This document shows positions 1 through 10,758 of a stretch of DNA of 40,342 nt, in pieces (position 1 is the first letter of the stretch; the number at the start of each line of letters is the position of its first letter). Origin of the DNA: Rhizophagus sp. LPA8_4_AMF (taxonomy: Eukaryota > Glomeromycota > Glomeromycetes > Glomerales > Glomeraceae); contig JADRCO010000259.1 of assembly GCA_021464525.1 (NCBI GenBank), positions 1-40,342 of the forward strand. The letters are read 5' to 3'. The notes beneath the pieces are model-generated. The model did not search any database. It saw only the letters and a program-made list of their open reading frames with translations, and was not told the origin of the DNA. Position numbers and translations under genes: made by a program.

Positions 1-2279
1 ATTTTTACAAGGGGATCGTTTGCATCGCCCATGAAGCATTGCACTATGCTAATTGGTGTCAGAGAGATCCTTTGTCTTGTAAAATTCACTCTTTGATCAT
101 TTGATCTATCTCACGTGATTTATTCTTCACATGTGATACCCTTTATTTTGTTCCTTTGTTGAGTTCTTTCCTTAATAACTTATCAACTCAACAAATCCAT
201 CACCGTTGGTTCCACAATTTCTGTGTTCAAGTTCAATTCTTGGAGGTGATTTTCTTATTAATTAGATATCTACCATTACTTATGGTTATTTGGGAATGAG
301 AAATTGTACAACCTCTCATTTGACAATTTATTTCAAAGAATACAAAAATTTATATATTTGTTCTGTAGGAATCTCTTTCCATCCACCATTTTACATTTTA
401 AGACTAAAGACTACACGTGAGTGTTAAGAAACTATGACAAAAATAACAAATATTTGGATGTAATACTTGTAGAGAGGAAATCTCTATTTTCTTTTCTCTT
501 AGTATTGATTGATGGTAAATATTGAAAATTAATTACAATTAAAAATTGTATACATATACTACTTATAAAAATAAGATATATTGATGTCACAAAATCACAA
601 ATATACTAAACTATATCTCAGAATTAATAGATTTTTTCAGTTCCAATTTGAACTCAGTTTTGAAAAAAATCAATACTATCAAAGATAAAATCCATGAGAT
701 TCACCAAGAAACTCCCACAAAACAAAACAACAACAAAATTTTTCTGCATTATAGTTAATATGTTCTTGCTATAGTTAACCAAATATCATCAGATGTTAGA
801 CCAAATTGTTGTAAGCATGGAAAATTGCAGCAACTAATCATTGTACATTTAAGTATGGATTCTTTGTCTAAAGGAGTTTCATCATAATTAATCAAAATGG
901 CATATACATTTGTATTGCAAAAATCTTGAGAAATACTATCTTTTATTAAGATGTGTTCTTCAAGATTATTCACAAGGTTAATTTTTTAAGTGAGAATTTG
1001 AGTACTCACCTTCCCTGTACTTTTTTTGGAAAGAAAAGAGTGTGAAAATAAGTTCTGTACAGATGAGGATATCACCCTTCTTTAGAGTATTCAAATAGGT
1101 TATAATTCCTCATTTGGATCTTCTATTGCAGAAACAGCAATCTTATAAAAATCACATAAGATAGATCAAATGATCAAGAAAGGGTAAAATAATAGTCCAG
1201 AAAAAATTAAAAAAATAAGTGAGAGCAAATCATAATAGAAATCTTACCATATTCCCAAAAAGAAATATTAAATTAATGTTTAAATGTTACTGAAGAGATA
1301 AAGAGAGGTAGTTTAAAGTTTATTTTAAAAGATAGGAGGAAATGAGCGAAGTTTTTTAAAATAATGTCAAAAAAGAGATAAAGTGGGAGAGAACAAAGTG
1401 CTTTTGTGTAAAAGTAACAATAAATTAGTGAGGTTATTGCGCTACTATCATATGGGTAATAGGATACACTAAAATAATACAGCAAAATTTTCTATGATAA
1501 ATTATTGATGTTTGGCGCAGTATTATACTGGCAATAAAAAAATCAAAACACCTATTATAATGCATTAAGCAAGAATATGAGGCAGAGTAGAATATTATGA
1601 AAATTAAGTATAGCGGTAAGTGTGAATAAGAAATATTTTATTGTTTATATTTACCTCAGTTGCTAATCTTCGGAATTTATGTTATAGATTTGAAATTTTC
1701 TGTCTCAGTAGAGTTTTATTGTGGGGTAGGAGTGATATTGAGATATGAGATTATTTATTTGTAGATAGAGCTGAGAATCTTGTAGTTAAAAATAATGATA
1801 GAAAAAAAATTAGTATAGAAATTTATAAGAAACCTGTGAGAGCAAAAAAATAACTTGTTGCTGGGACTCGCATACTCCTCTCTCTTTGATAGCATCATAC
1901 ATTTATCTATATTATTTCCGAATAGATATATACTGTATCTGAAAAATCAATACTGTAATAAAGTTTCGCCTGCTTTAACTCATGTATGTTATATTGCAAT
2001 TTTAAAAACCATCTTTATTTAGCATGGAATTTTATTATTAAAAGTTAATTAAATTAGCCAAACATATAAAAGTTAAGTTTTTTTGACTCCTGTTGTATCA
2101 TCAGAACTATAATTTTACTTTATCAGCATTACTTAATTTAATGTATCTTATACTTTGACATCCAATATTAGAATAAAGTTCAGTACATTGCTTTTTCTTT
2201 GGTGAATCTAGAGCTCTCACATAGTCACATCATTACTATAAGGAAAAAATAACATCATTTTAATAGCATCTGGATGATT
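1..2279. other. A/T-rich stretch without a recognisable gene
   Basis: No reading frame here looks coding; the short open frames at 755-973 and 1273-1485 on the minus strand have random-looking composition and no recognisable motif. Two structures stand out. A 31-bp imperfect inverted repeat lies at 90-120 and 1150-1180 (about 27 of 31 positions match, with a 19-bp identical core), the arms about 1.03 kb apart. A perfect 11-bp hairpin stem lies at 155-165 and 185-195. The long inverted repeat could be the ends of an old mobile element, but no target duplication was found. Confidence 0.6.
90..1180. repeat. Distant imperfect inverted repeat
   Basis: The arms 90-120 and 1150-1180 are reverse complements apart from four positions; the shared core is TTGATCATTTGATCTATCT. 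The similarity does not clearly extend outward or inward. It could be the subterminal inverted repeats of a non-autonomous DNA transposon of about 1.1 kb, or two oppositely oriented copies of a dispersed motif. The sequence between the arms encodes nothing visible. Confidence 0.45.
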
Positions 2280-5102
2280 CTGTATTTCTGGAATCTTTTT
2301 GAGCATTTCATTTTGTGATCGAAAGTGCCTTTTTCAACAAATTTCACTGGAAAGTTGCTTGGGAACTCTAAGTGGACACATAAATGATCAGGATTAATGA
2401 AATTTGGGTTACTATCCCTTGTAATTTCAAAAGCAGCACAGGAGGCAAAGACATGGCTGAAGTAATCTTGAAAGTTCTGCTGACAGATTAGTAAGCAGTT
2501 TAGGGGATGTCTGCAAGATTTCCATAAAAAGGCTGATTAGAAACATCACAGTAATAAGCTGGTACACTTTTATTTCAGACCGAAGTGGCTTCTGTGCTCT
2601 TTCAAATGCTCATGTTTTTTTCATGTTCAGCCAGAATGTCTTTATCGCTAATATTATTTATTTTACATTTTTGTTGGGAGAAATTAACAGAAGTTGCGCA
2701 TTGTCAGTAGTTTTATATTAAGAACAATCCGTAATTAGTGCTTCCCAACCATTAATGATAATAATATCAGATCTCCAGTCTACATCATTAAAATTGATAG
2801 GATCACTAAGTTTAAGGCATGAAAATTATTCTCGGATGTAATGGGGTGAAGCTTAATGCGTAACACCAAGGTATACTTGTGATCAGTATTCAAAATTCAA
2901 AAGGAAACCTATGTGTGCTCAACATACATCGTAATTTATGATTGTGTGAGAGTTTTATAAATGATGTGCACTATATACTTTGCCATATTACTGAGCAAAT
3001 TGAATAATGTGCGCTACTATTAAAATCTGAACATCAATATGGTACAGTTTGTGAGCAAATTTCAAGGTCATATGCAGAGTACACATTCCGCACATCCAAT
3101 TTTGAACACTGCCTGTGATTATAAGCATCTTGGTAAATCTCTCAAAGTAGTTGCACTTCTTTACCCAATTCAATAAGCATATTGTTACAAAAACACCTCA
3201 AACTCAGCAATAAAACATTCCCAATCCTGCCATTGTATCATCCATCAAGAAGTGAAAACATCATCTAGAAAGTTTGTAGCCATATGAAGAACTTGATTAT
3301 AGAGATAGAGAAATATAAATGGCATTTGGACCACATATCTACTGTCACTGCGATCTTTAAGAACAATGTGTCAAGCATGTTCCAACACTTCAAATGTTTC
3401 ATCAGGATATTCTTGTGAGGTAATATCCATCTTCATCACTGGAATCGCTCCAATACAGTAGTGAATGAGTGCCTAGGTAAGGATTTGTCATTCCTCGGCA
3501 AATTCTCTGATTGCATACCATTTGCCAAGATCTCCCACAACTCCATTGAAGAAGTTGTCTGGGTTGTACTTATCAATCTCATCTGTAAACCATTGTATCT
3601 TTTCATGAGATACCCAAAAAATGCTCAAATAAGTATTCCAGCACGTTTATTAAGAGGAATATTATTAAAAGGAGAATTAATAAAATTTGCACATACTTGG
3701 TAAGACATTTTAAAATATTATTAATATGAAAATTTGGATTTGTTTGAATTTGATATTTGTTTGAAAAATATGGAATATTTGAGAATATATATATCTCATC
3801 TATAGCATCTTGATATAGTATACACTATATGGTGCTGTTCCTGAAAGGAATGTTTGCACAAAAATACACTGCGGACTCTGATGTATCATGTAGCACCCAA
3901 GTTCATACATCATACATCTGAATAGTCCCTTTGTCAGTTTTTCTGTATCTGCATTCCAACCATCAAAATTGATAATTCTTGAAATTCATCAATTTAAATG
4001 AACAAGAAAAGGAACTGGCCACCTTTAAGGTGCAAATAACTTCGAATATTAGCAATTATTAAAATTATCTCTATTAATGAGAGCCTCATGGCAAAACTCG
4101 TGAAACTGCATGTCATATTTCCCTTTAACAAAAAATTCGTAAGCCAAAAGTATTCCAATAATTATTATCGATGCAGCTAAATTGTACTCGTCTACATCTA
4201 ATATTATGTCGTTACCAAAGTCGAGCTGCAGGTACTCATGGTGAATTTGAAACCCATTTTTTGTCCATTCAGTTGGTAGTGTCCAGTAGGGTTAGTCTCC
4301 GTAATAGTTGTAACCAGTTGTAAAGGTTGCAACCTTATGCCGTAATCACGTGACTTATATAAACAATCGATCGTCAAGAAAATTTCCTTTTTTGGAATAC
4401 AGTGTAACCTTGTGTAACCCGCCTCTTAGATTTTATTGGGGAACAAAATTTCCTTTTTTGGAAATTAGTATAACGCCACGTGACATAACGCGAAAATTGA
4501 CCCGGCATTACGAGTTTGGCTGAAATTAAATTACCATAATTTCGTATTACAACTTAAATACGGCATTTTCGTAATTTTGAGTCGGAATCCGAAACTAGGG
4601 TTGCAACCCAGGTTGTAATCCGAAATGCCGTAATTATTACTTACGGCGACCAACCTTAGTGTCCAGTGATGTCGCAAATTGTTAAAAACTTCATGTCCCA
4701 ATCGCGTCTTGCCTGGAATATAATCAATTGAAGGTAACGTAGTATAAGTTAATTTCATGTTATATCACGTTAGCATGAGTTATATAATATAAAATCTTTA
4801 TACTTGTTCCTTCTAACCATCTATTATTTCATTTTTCATTTACCTATGCCAGCCGTTCCCCCACAAACTAGAAATTGATAGTGTTCCTTTGAGATGTCTT
4901 TTCCATATAGAGCATTACGTATGTTGTTATTAATCACATTGACAAGTCCGTAAAGATCACGATCTTTGAGAGGCATGATATTATCAGTATTGATGCTTGA
5001 TTTTGGATCGGGCTTCGCATTTCGCAAAATTTCGTTCATTATATTTTTGGGCGGACTTTTTAATACTTTTTTTTTTTCTTTTTTTCTGTTTTTTTGTCGA
5101 TT
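2280..5102 (-). pseudogene. Decayed Crinkler-type P-loop NTPase gene, interrupted by a MITE
   Basis: Read on the minus strand, 5102-4844 is open and ends in a Walker A motif. That motif, GTAGIGKTR, is completed across a 131-nt intron (donor GTAAAT at 4843, acceptor CCAG ending at 4713). The exon resumes at 4712 with TRLGHEVFNNLR and is then broken at 4658 by a transposon. It continues from 4286 (WTKNGFQIHHEYLQLDFGN). A Walker B-like strand (FLFLFI, stop, IDEFQ) lies near 3979-4017, and a segment ending in FVQTFLSGTAP near 3860. Further in-family pieces follow with frameshifts and stops at 3290-3640 (WFTDEIDKYNPDNFF; IGAIPVMKMD), 2740-2790 (DWRSDIIIINGWE) and 2290-2490 (HVFASCAAFEITRDSNPNF). 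The motif order matches my memory of the NTPase modules of Rhizophagus Crinkler-like proteins. At least five disablements make it non-functional. No Crinkler N-terminal ubiquitin-like domain is seen. Confidence 0.75.
4287..4658. mobile_element. hAT-like MITE with 8-bp target-site duplication
   Basis: The 372-bp element begins TAGGGTTAGTCTCCGTAA and ends in the reverse complement of TAAGGTTGGTCGCCGTAA, giving imperfect terminal inverted repeats of about 18 bp. It is flanked by a perfect 8-bp direct repeat, GTGTCCAG, at 4279-4286 and 4659-4666. An 8-bp duplication with a TAGGG-type terminus is typical of the hAT superfamily. Inside are inverted TTACGG/CCGTAA motifs and an 18-bp direct repeat (AAATTTCCTTTTTTGGAA, near 4382 and 4446). 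It has no coding capacity. Removing it and one target copy restores the reading frame of the host NTPase pseudogene at TRLGHEVF...WTKNGF, so it inserted into a coding exon. Confidence 0.85.
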
Positions 5103-5400
5103 CTATTAATATAAAATTGTGGTGAGAAAACATTCCCAGTAAGACGATTCAACACCTTCTCTCGGAAGCTTCTTATAACTGATTAGGCAAAAACCTAGCT
5201 TCTTTTCAGAAACTTCTTATAACAAAGGATTAGGCAAACGCCTAGTTTCTTTCAGAAACTTCCTATCAGAAGATTAGATATGCCGAGCTTCAGAGATTAG
5301 GCAAAAACCTAGCTTCTTTTCAGAAACTTCTTCTAACAAGGATTAGGCAAACGCCTAGCTTCTTTCAGAAACTTCCTGTCAGAAGATTAGGTATGCCGAG
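5103..5400 (-). repeat. Two-copy 114-bp repeat of hairpin-forming units in a putative intron
   Basis: Two copies of a unit of about 107 bp start at 5181 and 5295, a period of 114 bp. Each holds two subunits built from GATTAGGCAAA..CCTAGCTTCTTT and CAGAAACTTC. The AGGC/GCCT halves can form short hairpins. On the minus strand the block is bounded by a good donor (GAG/GTAAGA, near 5418) and acceptor (TTAATAG ending at 5103), so it may be the body of an intron joining the small ORF at 5419-5682 to the NTPase exon at 5102. Both flanks are in the same phase. Confidence 0.6.
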
Positions 5401-5418
5401 GACATTTGAAAATGTCTT

Positions 5419-5682
5419 ACCTCAAAGACATTTAATGCAGCTTGAGCTTTTACTCTGTAGCACTCACACTTGGGTTTCTTCTAAACTTGCGATTTTCCGT
5501 AATTGCTGTTTATATATAACATTTTGTGAAGGACGAAAGCGTTCATTATTAGCAGCTTTATATTCCCGATATGTCCCTAAAAAATAATCTTTTGCTGTTT
5601 CAAAGAAGACCCTATCTGGAAGTTCTAAAGGAAATTTGGCTGTTGGTGTGAAGAGTGTGAAGGGACGACGAAAAATAAACAT
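5419..5682 (-). pseudogene. Small 5' exon-like ORF with a frameshift, unidentified
   Basis: An ATG at 5682 opens 72 codons to a TGA at 5464. The protein begins MFIFRRPFTLF and contains ETAKDYFLGTYREYKAANNE. Just beyond the stop, another frame continues naturally (ECYRVKAQAALNVFE) up to a GTAAGA donor near 5418, so a 1-nt insertion near 5464-5466 seems to have broken a longer exon. The basic, aromatic N-terminus without acidic residues resembles a mitochondrial presequence, but I do not recognise the family. In phase, the exon could splice over the repeat block to the lysine-rich start of the NTPase pseudogene at 5102. It could equally be a separate small gene. Confidence 0.4.
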
Positions 5683-6881
5683 GGCCGTAAAAAAAGTTTT
5701 CGAAGCAAATGTAAAATACTTAAACGCGTGTTAAACGCGTATTAAAATGTGATCAGTTAAAATAACAATAAAAAAATCGTACTACTGATTTTACTGATTT
5801 TTATTATGTAAGCTCAAAGTTAATTTATTTTACGATGAAAATATGATAAAAGTTTTTCTATTTTTGGAGAAATTATATCCACTCATAATTATTTGAGTAA
5901 AAAAAAGTAAAAGACCTAAATAAAAGCCAGCGACATCCTTGTATTAGCTGGAGTTAAAAATATGCAACTCGTCGTAAATTGCATATGATGTAGTAACGTA
6001 TAGTTAACTAAACACAAACTCCGATAGTCATAGTAGTTAGTATATGTTCCTTAATCCTTATATCATATAACAAAAGCATTGTTTCTTAGATAATTTGTCA
6101 ATATTTTTATCGTTTAAAACAACATAATTAATTTAATTATTTACTTTAGTAATTTTAAAATAGAAGTATCTAAAATGTCAATTCTACATTATTCATAGAT
6201 TAAATTTTAAAAATATTAATAAGCGTGCATGAAACAATAATAAAATTTTTAGTTACTATGAGAATGTAATAAAAATTATTCAATAAAAGTAGTTTCATGA
6301 TACTTTCTGATACCATAGTAATTAATTCATAAATGTTTATAGTTTTGTTTCTCACAAATTATAATATAATAAAATAATATTTGAAAATCTTAATGATTCT
6401 CCAGACTTATATTCTATAAGTATGTCAATGAAAGGATTTTGCTAACAACAAATTTAACTTTTTTAATTTTCGAGTTTGGAAAAATTAAGTTTATTATAAC
6501 AAATTTTGTTAAAGCCAACTTTTATTTTAACTATGAAGTCAATAACCCTAGTTCTCTTTATTTAAATAAATTGTTGTTTTTAGTTTATAATTTGAATTCT
6601 CATATGCTCTTGTCAATAACAAATATATGATGAGATAATTTTAGGGACGCATCACAGTGAATCTAATGACGATGATTTTATATCTACACCAAAAATTGAT
6701 ATGAATTTAACCTATTAAACAATTTAACTTAATATTATCCCATAATATATGACATACATTAATATTCCATTGTTAAATAACAGTGGGTGTAATTTATCAC
6801 AATACAGTAATCTAATATATAAACGAAATTTCAATGTGTAGAACTATCTCTTTTTCTTTATTATCTCATTTGTTTAGTAAA
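5683..6881. other. A/T-rich intergenic stretch
   Basis: No gene is visible. An 8-bp inverted repeat (ATATGCAA at 5960-5967, TTGCATAT at 5979-5986) could form a small hairpin. The open frame at 6439-6630 on the plus strand is composed of Phe/Asn/Leu codons as expected from random A/T-rich DNA. Confidence 0.6.
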
Positions 6882-8450
6882 TTAACTGAAAGATAGATAC
6901 GAAGTAGAGAATATTTTTTCTGCATTATTCCAACTAACGTTAATAGAATTTTCTACAATAACATGACCAACTTTTTCACATTTTAATTCTCCTGTGTTTA
7001 GTCCTACATGTAATTGGTCATTATTTGTGTTTGTTATTACAAACCCATCAGTGTGAGTGCGTTTCACTTGATTGCTTATAGGCCTAATTTTATCTGTAAT
7101 TGTTTTTATGTTCAAGAGTTAAGATAAAGGGTTTCATACGTTGATGAGGGCCATTTTTTCGTGGATTCTCACATAGTATACCCTTTAATGATACTAATAA
7201 GTTCTTCGCAACTTTACTTGCAATTCCTTTTTCTCATTTTATGCTAATAAGCCATTCTACCCATTACCCAAATAATAATTTGTCATCCATTAAATTCTCT
7301 TGATTAAAAAATGTAAGAATTTGGCATAACATTTATTAATTTTACCTCTAGTTCATTTTTTCTTGCAATTTCTATCATAATGCGTATACATCAGGAAATT
7401 TTTAGACAGATCGATTCACATAATTTCATATAGGTTTGTATCGGAACATGTGGAATTCCATACATTCCCATATATCCTACACGGATTCACATCAAATTTT
7501 GTGACTCTACGCCGAAAATACCACGTGCTTTGTCACAAGGTATTGGAAAATATTAGAAATATTCAGATTTCCATATTTCCACAATATTTGATGTGAATTT
7601 CCACGTGGAATTTAAGTGAAAAAAAATTCCTGACGTAGTATTCCTTTTGATTATATCTAAATAATTGAGAAGCACTTCTTTCAGGTAATCCTTCTACATG
7701 AACTCGGTATATTCCATAATGTAAATTATTGTTAAAACTTGTAATTGTTTTAAACTTGCCTGGTCCTATTGGTCATTGTGCATCTTTTTATTTGTATTTA
7801 TTTGTATTTATGTAGTAAAAGAGAAGGATAAAATTCATTAACATCATATTGTTTTACATTGCCTTCATATGGTTCTGCCCATATTAATGAATCAGTAGTT
7901 TCATTTGTAATCCAAAGTTCTTCCTCAACAGATAATCATTTACTGCTAATTCATACCTTTGTCACATCCTGAAATAAACGTAAAGAAGTAGCTGCATAAG
8001 TGTCAGTTTTTCGCATATCAATAAGTCCGTTACTTTTATGAGAAATTGCAATAGATTCATTCGTATACCTTTTATGAGCTTCTTCCAAAGTCTCATTCTT
8101 GTCATCTTTAATATAGAACCAATCTCAAGATAATTCCGAAAAGGCATTTTTTGATTCTAATCAATGAGTTATTCCATCAAAAAATTCAACTTTATTGCTT
8201 TTTGATTGCTCTCTATAACAAAGAAAACCTCTGCTTGCTGAATAGCATCAAACAGAAGAAGAGGGGCAGTGTCATAATCGCTGGAGGAGTCACTGTCACT
8301 GATATCATCATTGTTCTGGTTGTCATCATGTAACTCTGAAGGCGAAGATATGTCATCTGAAGGTATATCACTGCCCCAGGAAGAAAGAATGCTGTCAAAA
8401 AGATTACCAAGAGTGCCAAAGATAGAACCTAATAAACAGCTCATTCTTTA
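6882..8450 (-). pseudogene. Decayed family B DNA polymerase (mobile-element or linear-plasmid type)
   Basis: The minus strand carries successive pieces of a protein-primed or viral-type family B polymerase. An acidic N-terminal ORF starts at 8444 (MSCLLGSIFGTLGNLFDS, then an Asp/Ser-rich stretch). It is followed by DWFYIKDDKNETLEEAHKRY and RKTDTYAATSLRLFQ (about 8130-7965). The polymerase motif A analogue DVNEFYPSLL lies at about 7819-7846 and LHYGIYRVHVEGLPERS near 7700. A C-terminal block follows with KVAKNLLVSLKG near 7200 and the motif C-like HTDGF at about 7041-7055, ending at a TAA at 6882. Several frameshifts and stops separate the pieces, and a 243-bp inverted-repeat insertion lies at 7391-7633. 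The motif order is that of DNA_pol_B_2-like enzymes. The product cannot be active. Confidence 0.7.
7391..7633. mobile_element. Small terminal-inverted-repeat element inside the polymerase remnant
   Basis: This 243-bp insert starts TCAGGAAATTTTT and ends with the reverse complement of TCAGGAATTTTTT. Polymerase-like coding sequence resumes on both sides, which marks it as an insertion. Flanking 8-mers (CGTATACA and CGTAGTAT) match only partly, so the target duplication is decayed or its size is different. Inside are CACGTG-containing short palindromes. It has no coding capacity. Confidence 0.55.
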
Positions 8451-8516
8451 TCGCCTATTAATCGTACAATATATTCAATCACAAAATATATTTTTCCAAA
8501 AATAATTAATCAGTCA

Positions 8517-8726
8517 TCAATTGTCTCTCACTCCGTAGTCTGGAATTTTATATTGGCCACAATGAACACATAACTGTGTAACCGAATTTGTCCCACAGCC
8601 GCAAGAAATACAAAGGGAAGGAGGCTTAGTACCTCTTCGTTTAATGGCAAAAGCATGCATCCCGCAATAATCTGTAAGGCGAGTGCAACATTTTTTTGTT
8701 CTTTTTACTAGCCAATGACATGGCAT
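8517..8726 (-). CDS. Small Cys-rich zinc-ribbon-like protein, uncharacterised
   Basis: This 69-codon frame starts at an ATG at 8726. It contains paired cysteines: KKCCTR, DYCGMHAFA, CISCGCG and CVHCGQ. The last two CxxC pairs (CISC and CVHC) are spaced as in a treble-clef or zinc-ribbon fold. It lies just upstream, on the same strand, of the DNA polymerase remnant at 6882-8450 and may have belonged to the same element. Another Cys-rich stretch (DGMCLRSCCGYDN) sits further upstream near 8990-9030 in a different frame, so this ORF may be only the last exon of a larger broken gene. The frame itself has no internal damage, but expression is unknown. Confidence 0.4.
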   Translation of the reverse strand: MPCHWLVKRTKKCCTRLTDYCGMHAFAIKRRGTKPPSLCISCGCGTNSVTQLCVHCGQYKIPDYGVRDN

Positions 8727-8801
8727 GCTAACTGTTAGTTCTAATTATATTATCCTTTATAAAAAGTGCACAATTTCAAATTGGGCCATTAGTATGAGTG
8801 A

Positions 8802-8972
8802 CAGGTATATGTAGAGGCTAAGTGTAGATGGGATGTGTGACAGGTAAAAGTAGACGGGTATGTGTAAACGGGTATGTGTAGATAGGTATAGTAGATATGT
8901 ATGGTACACGAGTATGTGTAGACGGGTATGGTAGATGGTAGATGGGTATGGTAGACGGGTATGTGTAGAGAA
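8802..8972. repeat. 14-bp minisatellite
   Basis: About a dozen degenerate copies of a G-rich/T-rich unit close to GTAGACGGGTATGT occur in a row. Units such as GTAGATGGGTATG and GTAGATAGGTATA show point and length variation. Both strands stay open across part of the array, which creates spurious Tyr/Thr/Ser/His-rich reading frames on the minus strand. Confidence 0.8.
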
Positions 8973-9111
8973 GAAGTAATCATATGAAATGTTATCATAT
9001 CCGCAACAAGAACGTAAGCACATGCCATCAGTGCAGTGAGGTGTAGAAAATTTTTGGCTCCAAAAAGCCCGCTTTTTAACTACTTATAACGACGAATAGA
9101 AACTCGTGGAG

Positions 9112-9270
9112 TTAATAATTTATCATTATTGAAGTTAAATTTTTAAAATTTTTCTCAAATTCAGAAATAAATTCCGCATACTCTTTCCTAAATTTTTTAC
9201 AAAAGACGAAACTTACATAAAACTTTATGTCACGGGCTTCATCGCCAAGTTTGTTTATGAATTTAAAATA
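9112..9270 (-). pseudogene. Coding-like fragment, unidentified
   Basis: On the minus strand a frame reads KLGDEARDIKFYVSFVF, then CKKFRKEYAEFISEFEKN, and stops at a TAA at 9112-9114. Composition (alternating charged and aromatic residues, no A/T-run artefacts) differs from the surrounding random frames. There is no clear start codon. It could be an upstream piece of the same element as the polymerase and Cys-rich ORF. I do not recognise the family. Confidence 0.3.
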
Positions 9271-10721
9271 AAGAAAGAGAACTATTATGTAATTACGTTA
9301 AGAAAGTGTTATTTATCATCAGTCCATCACGGTTGATGCACGTATTCTGATGATTAGAATATGATACGTTCGACATAAGCAGACGGTCGACGAACGTCCA
9401 CATAAACAAATTATTATAATTTTCATAGTTTTAAAAGGTCAAATAAAAGCATTCATTAATTATGATTTATGGCGATTAGTAAGTAATACGTTTAACGCTT
9501 ATATATAAAGTATATATACAGTACATTCTTACATGCGACACACAAATTCGTTAGATTTCGAGAGAAAAAAAGTAATAATTACTAATAAAATAATAAAATA
9601 AAATACTTTATATGTAAATAACCAAATACTAACAAACAAGTAAAGTTATTGTCATTAAATGTAAACAAATTATTTGTTTGTTTATTTATTCATTTATTTA
9701 TTTATATATATTTTTGCAGATATCTGTATACACAAAACAGATATTAAGTTCTTAAAATTTTTATTAAAATATTTTTCACATGCTAAAACAAACTTTATAA
9801 ATCAATAAATATCTTATTAAAATAATAATATTTAAATATGCTTTATTAAAGAATATTAACAATTTTTATTCAAATATTTCAAACATTTGATAATAAGAAA
9901 ATTATTACCTAATAAAAATTATGAAAATTTATAAAAAGGTATTATTAAAAAATAATATATTAACAAGTTTAAAAATTAATAAATAATAAATTATTATTAA
10001 CGGCTGAGTATATTTTCAAAATTGGAAGTTAATTATCATAATGAAAAAAATTTTATCATGTGAATATACAGTAATCTTTATCGTTGCACAACAGGATTAT
10101 TATCAAATATGTCGTAATTGTTGCGCAACTTGTGACAATCCATAACTGTATTTCATTAAATATGCAGTATTATGCGTTAAATGATGTGAGGGTTGAAATA
10201 AATTCACATACACAATAATTAATTTATCCATATTCAAATTTAATTGAAACATCTTATATAGGAACATTCGGAAAGACGTTCAAGCTCATGCAAAGAAAGT
10301 ACAGAAAATGTTCCCCTGAAAAGAAACACGGTTTCTGCGCGGATGTTATCCCTACTATTCCTGCTTATAAAAAGTTTTACACAATTTACACAACAATCTG
10401 GTTTATAACCGCTTAAAGCAACAAATCGACGTCTTACATAAATAAAATTAACATGAAACTTTTTTTGTGCACTTTCTTCCCCCTTTTTTTCTTCTAAATA
10501 TTAAAAATATATAAAGAACTACTAAAAAAAAAAAATTTATTTAGTTGTACATAGTAGTAACCTTCCAATTTACAACAAGTTATTCAATTTATTTTTTCTT
10601 GAAATTCCTTTTTTCATATAAACCCTTCAACGATCATTTTTATTATTTACTTAAAAGATTTTATAGAACTTCCAAATTCAAAACAAAAAGTACAAGTTTT
10701 GAAAACGATAAATTATTCTAG

Positions 10722-10758
<37 letters not shown>

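Noticed and set aside
3461..3703. Open frame on the plus strand
   Set aside because: It is antisense to clear coding residues of the NTPase pseudogene.
8757..9028. Tyr/Thr/Ser-rich minus-strand frames
   Set aside because: They are created by the 14-bp minisatellite, which stays open in more than one frame.
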